Shown: in pieces, positions 9,301-24,365 of the stretch
Layout of the letters: each line of letters begins with the position of its first letter
Position numbering within the stretch: the first letter of the stretch is position 1
Assembly: GCF_051014445.1 (NCBI RefSeq)
Contig: NW_027488368.1
Location: 868,001-932,000 of the forward strand
DNA length: 64,000 nt
Source of the DNA: Colletes latitarsis
Lineage: Eukaryota > Arthropoda > Insecta > Hymenoptera > Colletidae
Reading direction: 5' to 3'
Notes under the pieces: model-generated
What the model was told of the DNA's origin: nothing
The model's input: the letters and a program-made list of their open reading frames with translations, nothing else
Database searches by the model: none
Position numbers and translations under genes: made by a program

Positions 9301-12300
9301 AGGTTTAATTGACTGTTTCAGTGTGGTCCCGCTTTACTACCTGATCCAAAGCAGAAGAAACCCTCGATCGGTCAATATGTATGTTAAAACTGCGAAAGTA
9401 TGACCGTGATGAGGCCAAATCCCAGGCCTAACCTAGACCTAACATGCGTTATCGTCTAAGATATTGATTGAAACCGGGATTAATAGACTGTTTAGAGTGT
9501 GGTACCACATTACTACGTGATCCAAACCAGAAAAAACCCAGGATCTGTTCAACAAGTATGTGAAGAATGCGAAAGTATGAGTCTGATGAGGGAAAATCTC
9601 AGGCCTATCGTAGACCTAACATGCGTTATCCTCAAGAATATGGATGGAAACTAGGTTTAATCGACTGTTTCAGTGTGGTACCACATTACTACGTGATCCA
9701 AACCAGAAAAAAGCCCAGGATCTGTTCAACAAGTAAGCGAAGAATGCGAAAGTATGAGTCTGATGTGGGCAAATCCCAGACCTAACCTAGACCTAAAATG
9801 CGTTATTCTCTAAAATATTGATCGAAACCAGGTTTAATGGACTGTTTCAGTGTGGTACCACATTACTACGTGATCCAAACCAGAAAAAAGCCCAGGATCT
9901 GTTCAACATGTATGTGAAGAATGCGAAAGTATGAGCCCGATGAGAGCAAATCCCGGACTTAACCTAGACCTAACATAAATTATTCTCTAAAATATTGATC
10001 GAAACCAGGTTTAATGGACTGCTTCAGTGTGGTACCACATTACTACGTGATCCAATCCAGAAAAAGGCCAGGATCTCTTTAACAAGTATGTGAAAAACGC
10101 GAAAGTATGAGCCTGATGAGGGCAAATCCCAGACCTATCCCAGACATAACTTGCGGTATTCTCTAAAACATTGTTCGAAACCAGGTTTAATTGACTGTTT
10201 CAGTGTGGTACCACATTACTACGTGATCCAAACCAGAAGAAACCCAGGGTCTGTTCAACAAGTAAGCGAAGAATGCGAATGTGTGAGTCTGATGTGGGCA
10301 AATCCCAGGCCTATCCTAGACATAAATAGCGTTATCCTCTGAGATTTTGGTCAAAACTAGGTTTAATCGACTGTTTCATTGTGGTACCACATTACTACGT
10401 GATCCAAACAAGAAAAAAGCCCAGGATCTGTTCAACATGTATGTGAAGAATGCGAAAGTATGAGCCCGATGAGAGCAAATCCCGGACTTAACCTAGACCT
10501 AACATGAATTATTCTCTAAAATATTAATCGAAACCAGGTTTAATGGTCTGTTTCAGTGTGGTACCACATTACTACGTGATCGAAACAAGAAAAAACACAG
10601 GATCTGTTCAAGAAGTATATGAAGAATGCGAAAGTATGAGACTGATGAGGGCAAATCCTAGACCTAACCTAGACCTAACATGTGTTATCCTCTAAAATAT
10701 TGACGGAAACCACGTTTAACTGACAGTTTCAGTGTGGTACCACATTAATACGTGATCCAATCCAGAAAAAGCCCAGGATCTAGCAAACTAGTATGAGTAA
10801 TATGCGAAAGTATCAGCCTGATGAGGGCAAATACTAGACCTAACCCAGAGCTAACATGCGTTATCCTCTAAAATATTTATCAAGACCAGGTTTAATTGAC
10901 TGCTTCACTGTGGCACCACATTACTACGTGGTCCAAACCAGTGGAAGCCCAGGTTCTGGCCAACGAAAATGAGAAATATGCGAAAGTATGAGCCTGATGA
11001 GAGCAAATCCCAGACCTAACCTAGACCTAACATGAATTATTCTCTAAAATATTGACGGAAACCCGGTTTAATTGACAGTTTCAGTGTGATACAACATTAC
11101 CACGTGATCCAAACCAGAAAATGCCCGGGATCTGGCCAACAAGTATGCGAAAAATGTGAAAGTATGACACTGATGTGGGCAAATCCCAGGCCTAACATAT
11201 ACCTATAATGCGTTATCCTCAAAAATATTGATCGAAACCAGGTTTAATTGACTGTTTCAGTGTGGTACCACATTATTACGTGATCCAAACCAGAAAAAAC
11301 ACAGGATCTGTCCAACATCTATGTGAAGAATGCGAAAGTATGAGCCCGATGAGAGCAAATCCCAGACCTAACCTAGACCTAAAATGCGTTATTCTCTAAA
11401 ATATTGATCGAAACCAGGTTTAATGGACTGTTTCAGTGTGGTACCACATTACTACGTGATCCAAACCAGAAAAAAGCCTAGGATCTGTTCAACAAGTATG
11501 TGAAGAATGACGATAGTATGAGTTTGATGAGAGCAAATCCCAGACCTAACCTAGACCTAAAATGCGTTATTCTCTAAAATATTGATCGAAACCAGGTTTA
11601 ATGGACTGTTTCAGTGTGGTACCACTTTACGGTATCCAAACCAGAAAAAAACCAGGATCTGTTCAACAAGTATGTGAAAAACGCGAAAGTATGAGCCTGA
11701 TGAGGACAAATCCCGGAACTATCGCAGACCTAACTTGCGTTATCCTCTAAAATATTGGTCGAAACCAGGTTTAATTGACTGTTTTAGTGTGCTACCACTT
11801 TACTTCGTGATCCAAAGCAGAAGAAACCCTCGATCGGTCAATATGTATGTTAAAACTGCGAAAGTATGACCGAGATGAGGGCAAATCCCAGGCCTAACCT
11901 AGACCTAACATGCGTTATCGTCTAAGATATTGATTGAAACCGGGATTAATAGACTGTTTCAGTGTGGTACGACATTACTACGTGATCCAAACCAGAAAAA
12001 ACCCAGGATCTGTTCAACAAGTATGTGAAGAATGCGAAAGTATGAGTCTGATGAGGGAAAATCTGAGGCCTAACGTAGACCTAACATGCGTTATCCTCAA
12101 GAATATTGATGGAAACTAGGTTTAATCGACTGTTTCAGTGTGGTACCACATTACTACGTGATCCAAACCAGAAAAAAACCCAGGATCTGTTCAACAAGTA
12201 AGCGAAGAATGCGAAAGTGTGAGTCTGATGTGGGCAAATCCCAGGCCTATCCTAGACATAAATTGCGTTATCCTCTGAGATATTGGTCAAAACTAGGTTT

Positions 12301-15300
12301 AATCGACTGTTTCAGCGTGGTACCACATTACTACGTGATCCAAACAAGAAAGAAGCCCAGGATCTGTTCAACATCTATGTGAAGAATGCGAAAGTATGAG
12401 CCCGATGAGAGCAAATCCCGGACTTAACCTAGACCTAACATGAATTATTCTCTAAAATATTGATCGAAACCAGGTTTAATGGACTGCTTCAGTGTGGTAC
12501 CACATTACTACGTGATCCAATCCAGAAAAAGGCCAGGATCTCTTTAACAAGTATGTGAAAAACGCGAAAGTATGAGCCTCATGAAGGCAAATCCCAGACC
12601 TATCCCAGACATAACTTGCGTTATTCTCTAAAACATTGTTTGAAACCAGGTTTAATTGACAGTTATAGTGTGGTACCACTTTGCTACGCGATCCAAAGCA
12701 GAAAAAACCCTCGATCAGGACAACATGTATGTTAAAACTGCGAAAGTATGACCGCGATGAGGGCAAATCCCAGGCCTAACCCAGACCTAACACGCGTTAT
12801 CCGCTAAAATATTAATCAAGACCAGGTTTAATTGACTGTTTCAGTGTGGTACCAAATTTCTACGTGATCCAAACCAGAAGAAACCCAGGATCTGTTCAAC
12901 AAGTATGTGAAGAATGCGAAAGTACGAGCCTGATGAGAGCAAATCCCAGACCTAATCTAGACCTAACATGAATTATTCTCTAAAATATTAATCGAAACCA
13001 GGTTTAATGGTCTGTTTCAATGTGGTACCACATTACTACGTGATCGAAACAAGAAAAAACCCAGGATCTGTTCAAGAAGTATGTGAAGAATGCGAAAGTA
13101 TGAGACTGATGAGGGCAAATCCTAGACCTAACCTAGACCTAAAATGCGTTATTCTCTAAAATATTGATCGAAACCCGGTTGAATGGACTGTTTCAGTGTG
13201 GTACCACATTACTACGTGATCCAATCCAGAAAATGCCCAGGATTTCTTCAACAAGTATGTGAAGAACGCGAAAGTATGAGTCTGATGTGGGCAAATCCCA
13301 GGCCTAACCTAGACATAACATGCGTTATCCGCTAAAATGTTGATCGAAGCCAGGTTTAATGGACTGTGTCAGTGTTGTACCACATTACTGCGTGGTGCAC
13401 ACCAGAAAAAACCCAGGATCTGTTCAACATGTATGTGAAAAACGCGAAAGTATGAGCCTGATGGGGACAAATCCCGGACCTATCCCAGACCTAACTTGTG
13501 TTATCCTCTGAGATATTGGTCAAAAACAGGTTTAATTGACTGTTTCGGTGTGGTCCCACTTTACTACGTGATCCAAAGCAGAAGAAACCCTCGATCGGTC
13601 AATATGTATGTTAAAACTGCGAAAGTATGACCGTGATGAGGGCAAATCCCAGGCCTAACATTGACCTAACATGCGTTATCCTCCAAGATATTGATCGAAG
13701 CCAGGATTAATCGACTGTTTCAGTGTGGTACCACATTACTACGTGATCCAAACCAGAAAAAGCCAGGGGTCTGTGCAACAAGTATGTGAAAAACGCGAAA
13801 ATATGACCGTGTTGAGGGCAAATCCCAGACCTATCCCAGACCTAACTTGCGTTATCCTATAAAATATTGATCGAAACCAGGTTTAATTGACTGTTTCAGT
13901 GTGGTGCCACATTATTACGTGATCCAAACCAGAAAAAACACAGGATCTGTTCAACAAGTATGTGAAGAATGACGAAAGTATGAGTTTGATGAGACCAAAT
14001 CCCAGACCTAACCTAGACCTAAAATGCGTTATTCTCTAAAATATTGATCGAAACCAGGTTTAATCGACTGTTTCAGTGTGGTACCACATTACTACGTGAT
14101 CCAAAGCAGAAGAAACCCTCGATCGGTCAATATGTATGTTAAAACTGCGAAAGTATGACCGCGATGAGGGCAAATGCCAGGCCTAACCTAGACCTAACAT
14201 GCGTTATCCTCTATGATATTGATTGAAACCGGGATTAATCGACCGTTTCAGTGTGGTACCACATTACTACGTGACCCAAACCAGAAAAAACCCAGGATCT
14301 GTTCAACAAGTATGTGAAGAATGCGAAAGTATGAGTCTGATGAGGGAAAATCTCAGGCCTAACGTAGACCTAACATGCGTTATCCTCAAGAATATTCATG
14401 GAAACCAGGTTTAATCGACTGTTTCAGTGTGGTACCACATTACTACGTGATCCAAACCAGAAAAAACACAGGATCTGTTCAACAAGTATGTGAAGAATGA
14501 CGAAAGTATGAGTTTGATGAGACCAAATCCCAGACCTAACCTAGACCTAAAATGCGTTATTCTCTAAAATATTGATCGCAACCAGGTTTAATCGACTGTT
14601 TCAGTGTGGTACCACATTACTACGTGATCCAAACCAGAAAAAAGCCCAGGATCTGTTCAACAAGTAAGCGAAGAATGCGAAAGTATGAGTCTGATGTGGG
14701 CAAATCCCAGGCCTATCCTAGACATAACTTGCGTTATCCTCTGAGATATTGGTCAAAACCAGGTTTGATTGACTGTTTCAGTGTGGTACCACTTTACTAC
14801 GTGATCCAAAGCAGTAGAAACCCTCGATCGGTCAATATGTATGTTAAAACTGCGAAAGTATGACCGTGATGAGGGCAAATCCCAGGCCTAACCTAGACCT
14901 AACATGCGTTATCCTCTAAGGTATTGATTGAAACCGGGATTAATCGACTGTTTCAGTGTGGTACCACATTACTACGTGATCCAAAGCAGAAGAAACCCTC
15001 GATCGGTCAATATGTATGTTAAAACTGCGAAAGTATGACCGTGATGAGGGCAAATGCCAGGCATAACCTAGACCTAACATGCGTTATCCTCTATGATATT
15101 GATTGAAACCGGGATTAATCGACTGTTTCAGTGTGGTACCACATTACTACGTGATCCAAACCAGAAAAAACCCAGGATCTGTTCAACAGGTATGTGAAGA
15201 ATGCGAAAGTATGAGTCTGATGAGGGAAAATCTCAGGCCTAACGTAGACCTAACATGCGTTATCCTCAAGAATATTCATGGAAACCAGGTTTAATCGACT

Positions 15301-16000
15301 GTTTCAGTGTGGTACCACATTACTACGTGATCCAAACCAGAAAAAAACCCAGGATCTGTTCAACAAGTAAACGAAGAATGCGACAGTATGAGTCTGATGT
15401 GGGCAAATCCCAGGCCTATCCTAGACATAACTTGCGTTATCCCCTGAGATATTGGTCAAAACCGGGTTTGATTGACTGTTTCAGTGTGGTACCACTTTAC
15501 TACGTGATCCAAAGCAGAAGAAACCCTCGATCGGTCAATATGTATGTTAAAACTGCGAAAGTATGACCGTGATGAGGGCAAATCCCAGGCCTATCCTAGA
15601 CCTAACATGCGTTATCCTCTAAGATATTGATTGAAACCGGGATTAATCGACTGTTTCAGTGTGGTACCACCTTACTACGTGATGCAAACCAGAAAAAACC
15701 CAGGATCTGTTCAACAAGTATGTGAAGAATGCGAAAGTATGAGTCTGATGTGGGCAAATCCCAGGCCTAACCTAGACATAACATGCGTTATTCTCTAAAA
15801 TGTTGATCGAGGCCAGGTTTAATGGACTGTTTCAGTGTGGTACCACATTATTACGTGATCCAAACCAGAAAAAACCCAGGATCTGTTCAACAAGTATGTG
15901 AAGAATGCGAAAGTATGTGTCGGATGAGGGAAAATCCCAGGCCTAACCTAGGCAGAACATGCGTTATCCTCTAAAACATTTATCAAGACCAGGTTTAATC
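9300..16000 (+). repeat. Satellite sub-block with mosaic 14-mer, 11-mer and 5-mer repeats
   Basis: Rare variants recur in register. ATCGTCTAAG is at 9451 and 11917 (2466 bp, 14 monomers), and the GCTTCAGTGTGG monomer with AAAAAGGCCAGGATCTCTTT is at 10021 and 12486 (2465 bp). The CTATCCTAGACATAAAT variant is at 10311 and 12247 (1936 bp, 11 monomers). CCAAAGCAGAAGAAACCCTC starts at 14101 and 14981 (880 bp, 5 monomers). The differing offsets show a mosaic rather than one clean higher-order repeat. A shortened monomer occurs near 11628, where about 5 bp are lost after the palindrome. No genes are visible. Confidence 0.75.
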
Positions 16001-17140
16001 GACTGTTTCAGTGTGGTACCACATTACTACGTGATCCAAACCAGAAAAAGCCCTGGATCTAGCCATCAAGTATGATTAATATGCGAAAGTATGAGCCTGA
16101 TGTGGGCAAATACTAGACCTAACCCAGACCTAACATGTGTTATCCTCTAAAATATTTATCAAGACCAGGTTTAATTGAATGTTTCAGTGTGGTACCACAG
16201 TACTACGTGATCCAAACCTGAAAAAACCCAGGATCTGTTCAACAAGTATGTGGAGAATGCGAAAGTATGTGCCTGATGAGGGCAAATCCCAGGCCTAACC
16301 TAGACATAACATGCGTTATCCTCTAAAATATTGATCGAAACCAGGTTTAATGGACTGTTTCAGCGTGCTACCACATTACTACGTGATCCAAACCAGAAAA
16401 AACCCAGGATCCGTTCAACAAGTACGTGAAGAATGCGAAAGTATGTGTCTGATGAGGGCAAAACCCAGGCCTAACCTAGGCAGAACATGCGTTATCCTCT
16501 AAAATATTGATCGATACCAGGTTTAATGGACAGTTTCAGTGTGCTACCACACTACTACGTGATCCAAACCAGAAAAAACCCAGGATCCGTTCAACAAGTA
16601 TGTGAAGAATGCGAGAGTATGTGTCTGATGAGGGCAAATCACAGGCCTAACCTAGACATAACATGCGTTATCCTCTAAAATATTGATCGAAACCAGGTAT
16701 AATGGACTCTTTCAGTGTGGTACCACATTACTACGGGATCAAAACCAGAAAAAGCACAGAATCTGTTCAACAAGTATGTGGAAAATGCGAAAGTATGTGT
16801 CTGATGAGGGCAAATCCCAGGCCTAACCCAGACGTAACATGCGTTATCCTGTAAAATATCGATCGAAACTGGGTTTCATTTACTTTTTCAGTGTGGTACC
16901 ACATTACTACGTGATCCAATCCAGAAAAAGCCCTGGATCTAGCCATCAAGTATGAGAAATATGCGATAGTATGAGCCTGATGAGGGCAAATCCTAGACCT
17001 AACCCAGACCTAACAAGCGTTATCCTCTAAAATATTTATCAAGACCAGGTTTAATTGAATGTTTCAGTGTGGTACCACATTACTACGTGATCCAAACCAG
17101 AAAAAGCCCAGAATCTGGCCATCAAATATGAGAAATATGC
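16000..17140 (+). repeat. Satellite, monomers without a close in-window block partner noticed
   Basis: Ordinary 176 bp monomers, including types with CCTAGGCAGAACATGCG (near 15950 and 16475) and CAGTGTGCTACCAC (near 16367 and 16545). I did not find a long-range block copy of this stretch by reading. No genes are visible. Confidence 0.7.
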
Positions 17141-18696
17141 GAAAGTACGAGCCTGGTGAGATCAAATCCCAGACCTAACCAAGATCTATCATGCGTTATT
17201 CTCTAAAATATTGATGGAAACCGGGTTTAATGAGCTGTTTCAGTGAGGTACCACATTACTACGTGTTCCAATCCAGAAAAAAACCCAGGATCTGTACATC
17301 AAGTATGTGAAGAATGCGAAAGTGTGAGCCTGACGAGGGCAAATCCCGGACCTATCCCAGACATTACTTGCGTTATCCTCTAAAATATTGATCGAAACCA
17401 GGTTTAATCGACTATTTCAGTGTGGTACCACATTACTACGTGATCCAAACCAGAAAAATACCCAGGATCTGTTCAACAAGTATGTGAAGAACGCGAAATA
17501 TGACCCTGATGAGGGCAAATCCCGGGCCTAACCTAGGCCTAACATGAGTTATCCTCAAAAATATTGATCGAAACCAGGTTTAATCGACTGTTTCAGGGTG
17601 GTACCACATTACTACCTGATCCAAACCAGAAAAATACCCAGGATCTGTTCAACAAGTATGTGAAGACTGCGAAAATATGACCCTGATGAGGGCAAATCCC
17701 AGACCTATACCAGACCTAACTTGCGTTGTCCTCTAAAATATTGATGGAAACCAGGTTTAATTGACTGTTTCAGTGTGGTACCACATTACTACGTGATCCA
17801 ATCCAGAAAAAAACCCAGGATCTGTACATCACGTATGTGAAGAATGCGAAAGTGTGAGCCTGACGAGGGCAAATCCCGGACCTATCCCAGACATTACTTG
17901 CGTTATCCTCTAAAATATTGATCGAAACCAGGTTTAATCGACTATTTCAGTGTGGTACCACATTACTACGTGATCCAAACCAGAAAAATACCCAGGATCT
18001 GTTCAACAAGTATGTGAGGAACGCGGAAATATGACCCAGATGAGGGCAAATCCCGGGCCTAACCTAGACCTAACATGAGTTATCCTCAAAAATATTGATC
18101 GAAACCAGGTTTAATCGACTATTTCAGTGTGTTACCACATTACTACCTGATCCAAACCAGAAAAATACCCAGGATCTGTTCAACAAGTATGTGAAGAACG
18201 CGAAAATATGACCCTGATGAGGGCAAATCCCAGACCTATACCAAACCTAACTTGCGTTGTCCTCTAAAATATTGATGGAAACCAGGTTTAATTGACTGTT
18301 TCAGTGTGGTACCACATTACTACGTGATCCAATCCAGAAAAAGCCCTGGATCTAGCCATCAAGTATGAGAAATATGCGAAAGTATGAGCCTGATGAGGGC
18401 AAATACTAGACCTAACCCAGACCTAACATGCCTTATCCACAAAAATATTGATCGAAACCAGGTTTAATCGACTGTTTCAGTGTGGTACCACATTACTACC
18501 TGATCCAAACCAGAAAAATACCCAGGATCTGTTCAACAAGTATGTGAAGAACGCGAAAATATGACCCTGATGAGGGCAAATCCCAGACCTATACCAGACC
18601 TAACATGAGTTATCCTCAAAAATATTGATGGAAACCAGGTTTAATTGACTGTATCAGTGTGGTACCACATTACTACGTGATCCAATCCAGAAAAAG

Positions 18697-21337
18697 CCCT
18701 GGATCTAGCCATCAAGTATGAGAAATATGCGAAAGTGCGAGCCTGATGAGGGCAAATCCCAGACCTATCCCAGACCCAACATGCGTTATCCTCTAAAACA
18801 TTTATCAAGACCAGGTTTAATTGAATGTTTCAGTGTGGTACCACATTACTACGTGATCCAACCCACAAGAAACCCAGGATCCGTTCAACAAGTATGTGAC
18901 GAATGCGAAAGTATGTGTCTGATGTGGGCAAATCCCAGGCCTAACCTAGATCTAACATGCGTTATCCCCAAAAATATTGATCGAAAGCAGGTTTAATCGA
19001 CCGTTTCAGTGTGGTACCACATTACTACGTGATCCAATCCAGAAAAAGCCCTGGATCTAGCCATCAAGTATGAGTAATATGCGAAAGTATGAGCCTGATG
19101 AGGGCAAATCCTAGACCTAACCCAGACCTAACATGCGTTATCCTCTAAAATATTTATCAAGACCAGGTTTAATGGACTGCTTCAGTGTTCTACCACATTA
19201 CTACGTGATCCAAAGCAGAAAAAACCAAGGATCCGTTCAACAAGTATGTGAAGAATGCGAAAGTATGCGTCTGATGAGGGCAAATCCCAGGCCTATCCTG
19301 GATCTAACATGCGTTATCCTCAAAAATATTGATCGAAACCAGGTTTAATGGACTGCTTCAGTGTGGTACCACATTGCTACGTGATCCAAACCAGAAAAAA
19401 CCCAGGATCTGTTCTACATGTATGTGGAAAATGCGAAAGTATGTGTCTGATGAGGGCAAATCCCAGGCCTAACCTAGACAGAACATGCGTTATCCTCTAC
19501 AATAATAATCGAAACCAGGTTTAATGGACTGTTTCAGTGTGCTACCACATTACTACGTGATCCAAACCAGAAAAATACCCAGGATCTGTACAACAAGTAT
19601 GTGAAGAACGCGAAAATATGAACATGGTGAGGGCAAATCCCAGACCTAGCCTAGACCTAACATGAGTTGTTCTCTGAAATATTGATCGAAACCAGGTTTA
19701 ATGGACTCTTTCAGTGTGGTACCACATTACTACGGGATCCAAACCAGAGAGGCACAGAATCTGGCCATCAACTATGAGAAATATGCGAAAGTACGAGCCT
19801 GATGAGAGCAAATCCCAGACCTAACCAAGACCTAACATGCGTTATTCTCTAAAATATTTATCAAGACCAGGTTTAATTGAACGTTTCAGTGTGGTACCAC
19901 ATTACTACGTGATCCAAACCAGAAAAAGCCCAGAATCTGGCCATCAACTATGAGAAATATGCGAAACTACGAGCCTGATGAGATCAAATCCCAGACCTAA
20001 CCAAGACCTAACATGCGTTATCCTCTTAAATATCGATCGAAACTGGGTTTCATTTACTGTTTCAGTGTGGTACCACATTACTACGTGATCCAATCCTGAA
20101 AAAGTCCAGGATATAGCAATGAAGTACGAGAAATATGCGGAATTATGAGCCAGATTAGGGCAAATCCTAGACCTAACCCAGACCTAACATGCGTTATCCT
20201 CTGAAATATTTATCAAGACCAGGTTTAATTGAATGTTTCAGTGCGGTACCACATTACTACGTGATCCAATTCAGAAAAAGTCCAGGATCTAGCCATGAAG
20301 TATGAGAAATATGCGAAATTATGAGCCTGATTAGGGCAAATCCTAGACTTAACCCAGACCTAACATGCGTTATCCTCTGAAATATTTATCAAGACCAGGT
20401 TTAATTGAATGTTTCAGTGTGGTACCACATTACTACGTGATCCAAACCAGAAAAAGCCCAGAATCTGGCCATCAACTATGAGAAATATGCGAAACTACGA
20501 GCCTGATGAGATCAAATCCCAGACCTAACCAAGATCTATCATGCGTTATTCTCTAAAATATTGATCGAAACCGGGTTTAATGGACTGTTTCAGTGAGGTA
20601 CCACATTACTACGTGATCCAAACCAGAAAAAACCCAGGATCTGTTCAACAAGTATGTGAAGAATGCGAAAGTATGTGTCTGATGACGGAAAATCCCGGGC
20701 CTAACCTAGACCTAACATGCGTTACCCTCAAAAATATTGATAGAAACCAGGTTTAATCGACTATTTCAGTGTGGTACCACATTACTACGTGATCCAAACC
20801 AGAAAAAGCCCAGAATCTGGCCATCAACTATGAGAACTATGCGAAAGTACGTGCGTGATGAGAGCAAATCCCAGACCTAACCAAGACCTAACATGCGTTA
20901 TTCTCTAAAATATTGATCGAAACCAGGTTTAATGGACTGTTTCAGTGTGATACCACACTACAACGTGATCCAAACCAGACAAAACCCAGGATCCGTTCAA
21001 CAAGTATGTGAAGAATGCGAAAGTATGTGTCGGATGAGGGAAAATCCCAGGCCTAACCTAGACCTAACATACGTTACCCTCAAGGATATTTATCAAGACC
21101 AGGTTTAATCCACTGTTTCAGTGTGGTACCACATTACTACGTGATCCAAACCAGAAAAAAACCCAGGATCTGTACAACAAGTATGTGAAGAATGCGAAAG
21201 TATGAGCCTGACGATGGCAAATCCCAGACCTAACTTAGACCTAACATGCGTTATCCTCTAAAATATTTATCGAAACCAGGTTTAATGGACTGTTTCACTG
21301 TGGTACTATATCACTACGTGATGCAAACCAGAAAAAA
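18697..21337 (+). repeat. 15-monomer unit, copy 1 (2641 bp)
   Basis: Nearly identical to the directly following 21338-23978. Every landmark I compared is offset by exactly 2641 bp (15 x 176.07). Differences noticed are A at 19133 versus G at 21774 and T at 21307 versus C at 23948. The homology edge is sharp: at 21340/21341 the sequence switches from the end of copy 1 to CTGGATCTAGCC, as at 18700. Confidence 0.88.
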
Positions 21338-23978
21338 CCCTGGATCTAGCCATCAAGTATGAGAAATATGCGAAAGTGCGAGCCTGATGAGGGCAAATCC
21401 CAGACCTATCCCAGACCCAACATGCGTTATCCTCTAAAACATTTATCAAGACCAGGTTTAATTGAATGTTTCAGTGTGGTACCACATTACTACGTGATCC
21501 AACCCACAAGAAACCCAGGATCCGTTCAACAAGTATGTGACGAATGCGAAAGTATGTGTCTGATGTGGGCAAATCCCAGGCCTAACCTAGATCTAACATG
21601 CGTTATCCCCAAAAATATTGATCGAAAGCAGGTTTAATCGACCGTTTCAGTGTGGTACCACATTACTACGTGATCCAATCCAGAAAAAGCCCTGGATCTA
21701 GCCATCAAGTATGAGTAATATGCGAAAGTATGAGCCTGATGAGGGCAAATCCTAGACCTAACCCAGACCTAACGTGCGTTATCCTCTAAAATATTTATCA
21801 AGACCAGGTTTAATGGACTGCTTCAGTGTTCTACCACATTACTACGTGATCCAAAGCAGAAAAAACCAAGGATCCGTTCAACAAGTATGTGAAGAATGCG
21901 AAAGTATGCGTCTGATGAGGGCAAATCCCAGGCCTATCCTGGATCTAACATGCGTTATCCTCAAAAATATTGATCGAAACCAGGTTTAATGGACTGCTTC
22001 AGTGTGGTACCACATTGCTACGTGATCCAAACCAGAAAAAACCCAGGATCTGTTCTACATGTATGTGGAAAATGCGAAAGTATGTGTCTGATGAGGGCAA
22101 ATCCCAGGCCTAACCTAGACAGAACATGCGTTATCCTCTACAATAATAATCGAAACCAGGTTTAATGGACTGTTTCAGTGTGCTACCACATTACTACGTG
22201 ATCCAAACCAGAAAAATACCCAGGATCTGTACAACAAGTATGTGAAGAACGCGAAAATATGAACATGGTGAGGGCAAATCCCAGACCTAGCCTAGACCTA
22301 ACATGAGTTGTTCTCTGAAATATTGATCGAAACCAGGTTTAATGGACTCTTTCAGTGTGGTACCACATTACTACGGGATCCAAACCAGAGAGGCACAGAA
22401 TCTGGCCATCAACTATGAGAAATATGCGAAAGTACGAGCCTGATGAGAGCAAATCCCAGACCTAACCAAGACCTAACATGCGTTATTCTCTAAAATATTT
22501 ATCAAGACCAGGTTTAATTGAACGTTTCAGTGTGGTACCACATTACTACGTGATCCAAACCAGAAAAAGCCCAGAATCTGGCCATCAACTATGAGAAATA
22601 TGCGAAACTACGAGCCTGATGAGATCAAATCCCAGACCTAACCAAGACCTAACATGCGTTATCCTCTTAAATATCGATCGAAACTGGGTTTCATTTACTG
22701 TTTCAGTGTGGTACCACATTACTACGTGATCCAATCCTGAAAAAGTCCAGGATATAGCAATGAAGTACGAGAAATATGCGGAATTATGAGCCAGATTAGG
22801 GCAAATCCTAGACCTAACCCAGACCTAACATGCGTTATCCTCTGAAATATTTATCAAGACCAGGTTTAATTGAATGTTTCAGTGCGGTACCACATTACTA
22901 CGTGATCCAATTCAGAAAAAGTCCAGGATCTAGCCATGAAGTATGAGAAATATGCGAAATTATGAGCCTGATTAGGGCAAATCCTAGACTTAACCCAGAC
23001 CTAACATGCGTTATCCTCTGAAATATTTATCAAGACCAGGTTTAATTGAATGTTTCAGTGTGGTACCACATTACTACGTGATCCAAACCAGAAAAAGCCC
23101 AGAATCTGGCCATCAACTATGAGAAATATGCGAAACTACGAGCCTGATGAGATCAAATCCCAGACCTAACCAAGATCTATCATGCGTTATTCTCTAAAAT
23201 ATTGATCGAAACCGGGTTTAATGGACTGTTTCAGTGAGGTACCACATTACTACGTGATCCAAACCAGAAAAAACCCAGGATCTGTTCAACAAGTATGTGA
23301 AGAATGCGAAAGTATGTGTCTGATGACGGAAAATCCCGGGCCTAACCTAGACCTAACATGCGTTACCCTCAAAAATATTGATAGAAACCAGGTTTAATCG
23401 ACTATTTCAGTGTGGTACCACATTACTACGTGATCCAAACCAGAAAAAGCCCAGAATCTGGCCATCAACTATGAGAACTATGCGAAAGTACGTGCGTGAT
23501 GAGAGCAAATCCCAGACCTAACCAAGACCTAACATGCGTTATTCTCTAAAATATTGATCGAAACCAGGTTTAATGGACTGTTTCAGTGTGATACCACACT
23601 ACAACGTGATCCAAACCAGACAAAACCCAGGATCCGTTCAACAAGTATGTGAAGAATGCGAAAGTATGTGTCGGATGAGGGAAAATCCCAGGCCTAACCT
23701 AGACCTAACATACGTTACCCTCAAGGATATTTATCAAGACCAGGTTTAATCCACTGTTTCAGTGTGGTACCACATTACTACGTGATCCAAACCAGAAAAA
23801 AACCCAGGATCTGTACAACAAGTATGTGAAGAATGCGAAAGTATGAGCCTGACGATGGCAAATCCCAGACCTAACTTAGACCTAACATGCGTTATCCTCT
23901 AAAATATTTATCGAAACCAGGTTTAATGGACTGTTTCACTGTGGTACCATATCACTACGTGATGCAAACCAGAAAAAA
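21338..23978 (+). repeat. 15-monomer unit, copy 2 (2641 bp)
   Basis: Second copy of the preceding unit. It ends at about 23978-23981, where this copy continues CCCAGGATCTGTTCAAC while copy 1 had joined CCCTGGATCTAGCC. Near identity over 2.6 kb implies a very recent tandem duplication. An assembly duplication is a possible alternative. Confidence 0.88.
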
Positions 23979-24365
23979 CCCAGGATCTGTTCAACAAGTA
24001 TGTGGAAAATGCGAAAGAATGTGTCTGATGAGGGAAAATCCCAGGCCTAACTTAGACCTAACATGCGTTATCCTCTAAAATATTGATCGAAACCAGGTTT
24101 AATGGACTGTTTCACTGTGGTACCATATCACTACGTGATGCAAACCAGAAAAAACCCAGGATCTGTTCAACAAGTATGTGGAAAATGCGAAAGAATGTGT
24201 CTGATGAGGGCAAATCCCAGGGCTAACCCAGACCTAACATGCGTTATCCTCTTAAATATCGATCGAAACTGGGTTTCATTTACTGTTTCAGTGTGGTACC
24301 ACATTACTACGTGATCCAATCCGGAAAAAGTCCAGGATATAGCCATGAAGTATGAGAAATATGCG

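Larger units (their letters stand above)
17141..24365 (+). repeat. Large satellite block, first copy (about 41 monomers)
   Basis: The segment starting GAAAGTACGAGCCTGGTGAG at 17141 restarts at 24365-24366, 7224-7225 bp later. Matching landmarks include GCCTGGTGAG (17151 and 24375) and the TATGTGAGGAACGCGG variant (18011 and 25236). This copy contains an internal 2641 bp tandem duplication (18697-21337 and 21338-23978). Without it the block would be about 4584 bp, or 26 monomers. Confidence 0.8.
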
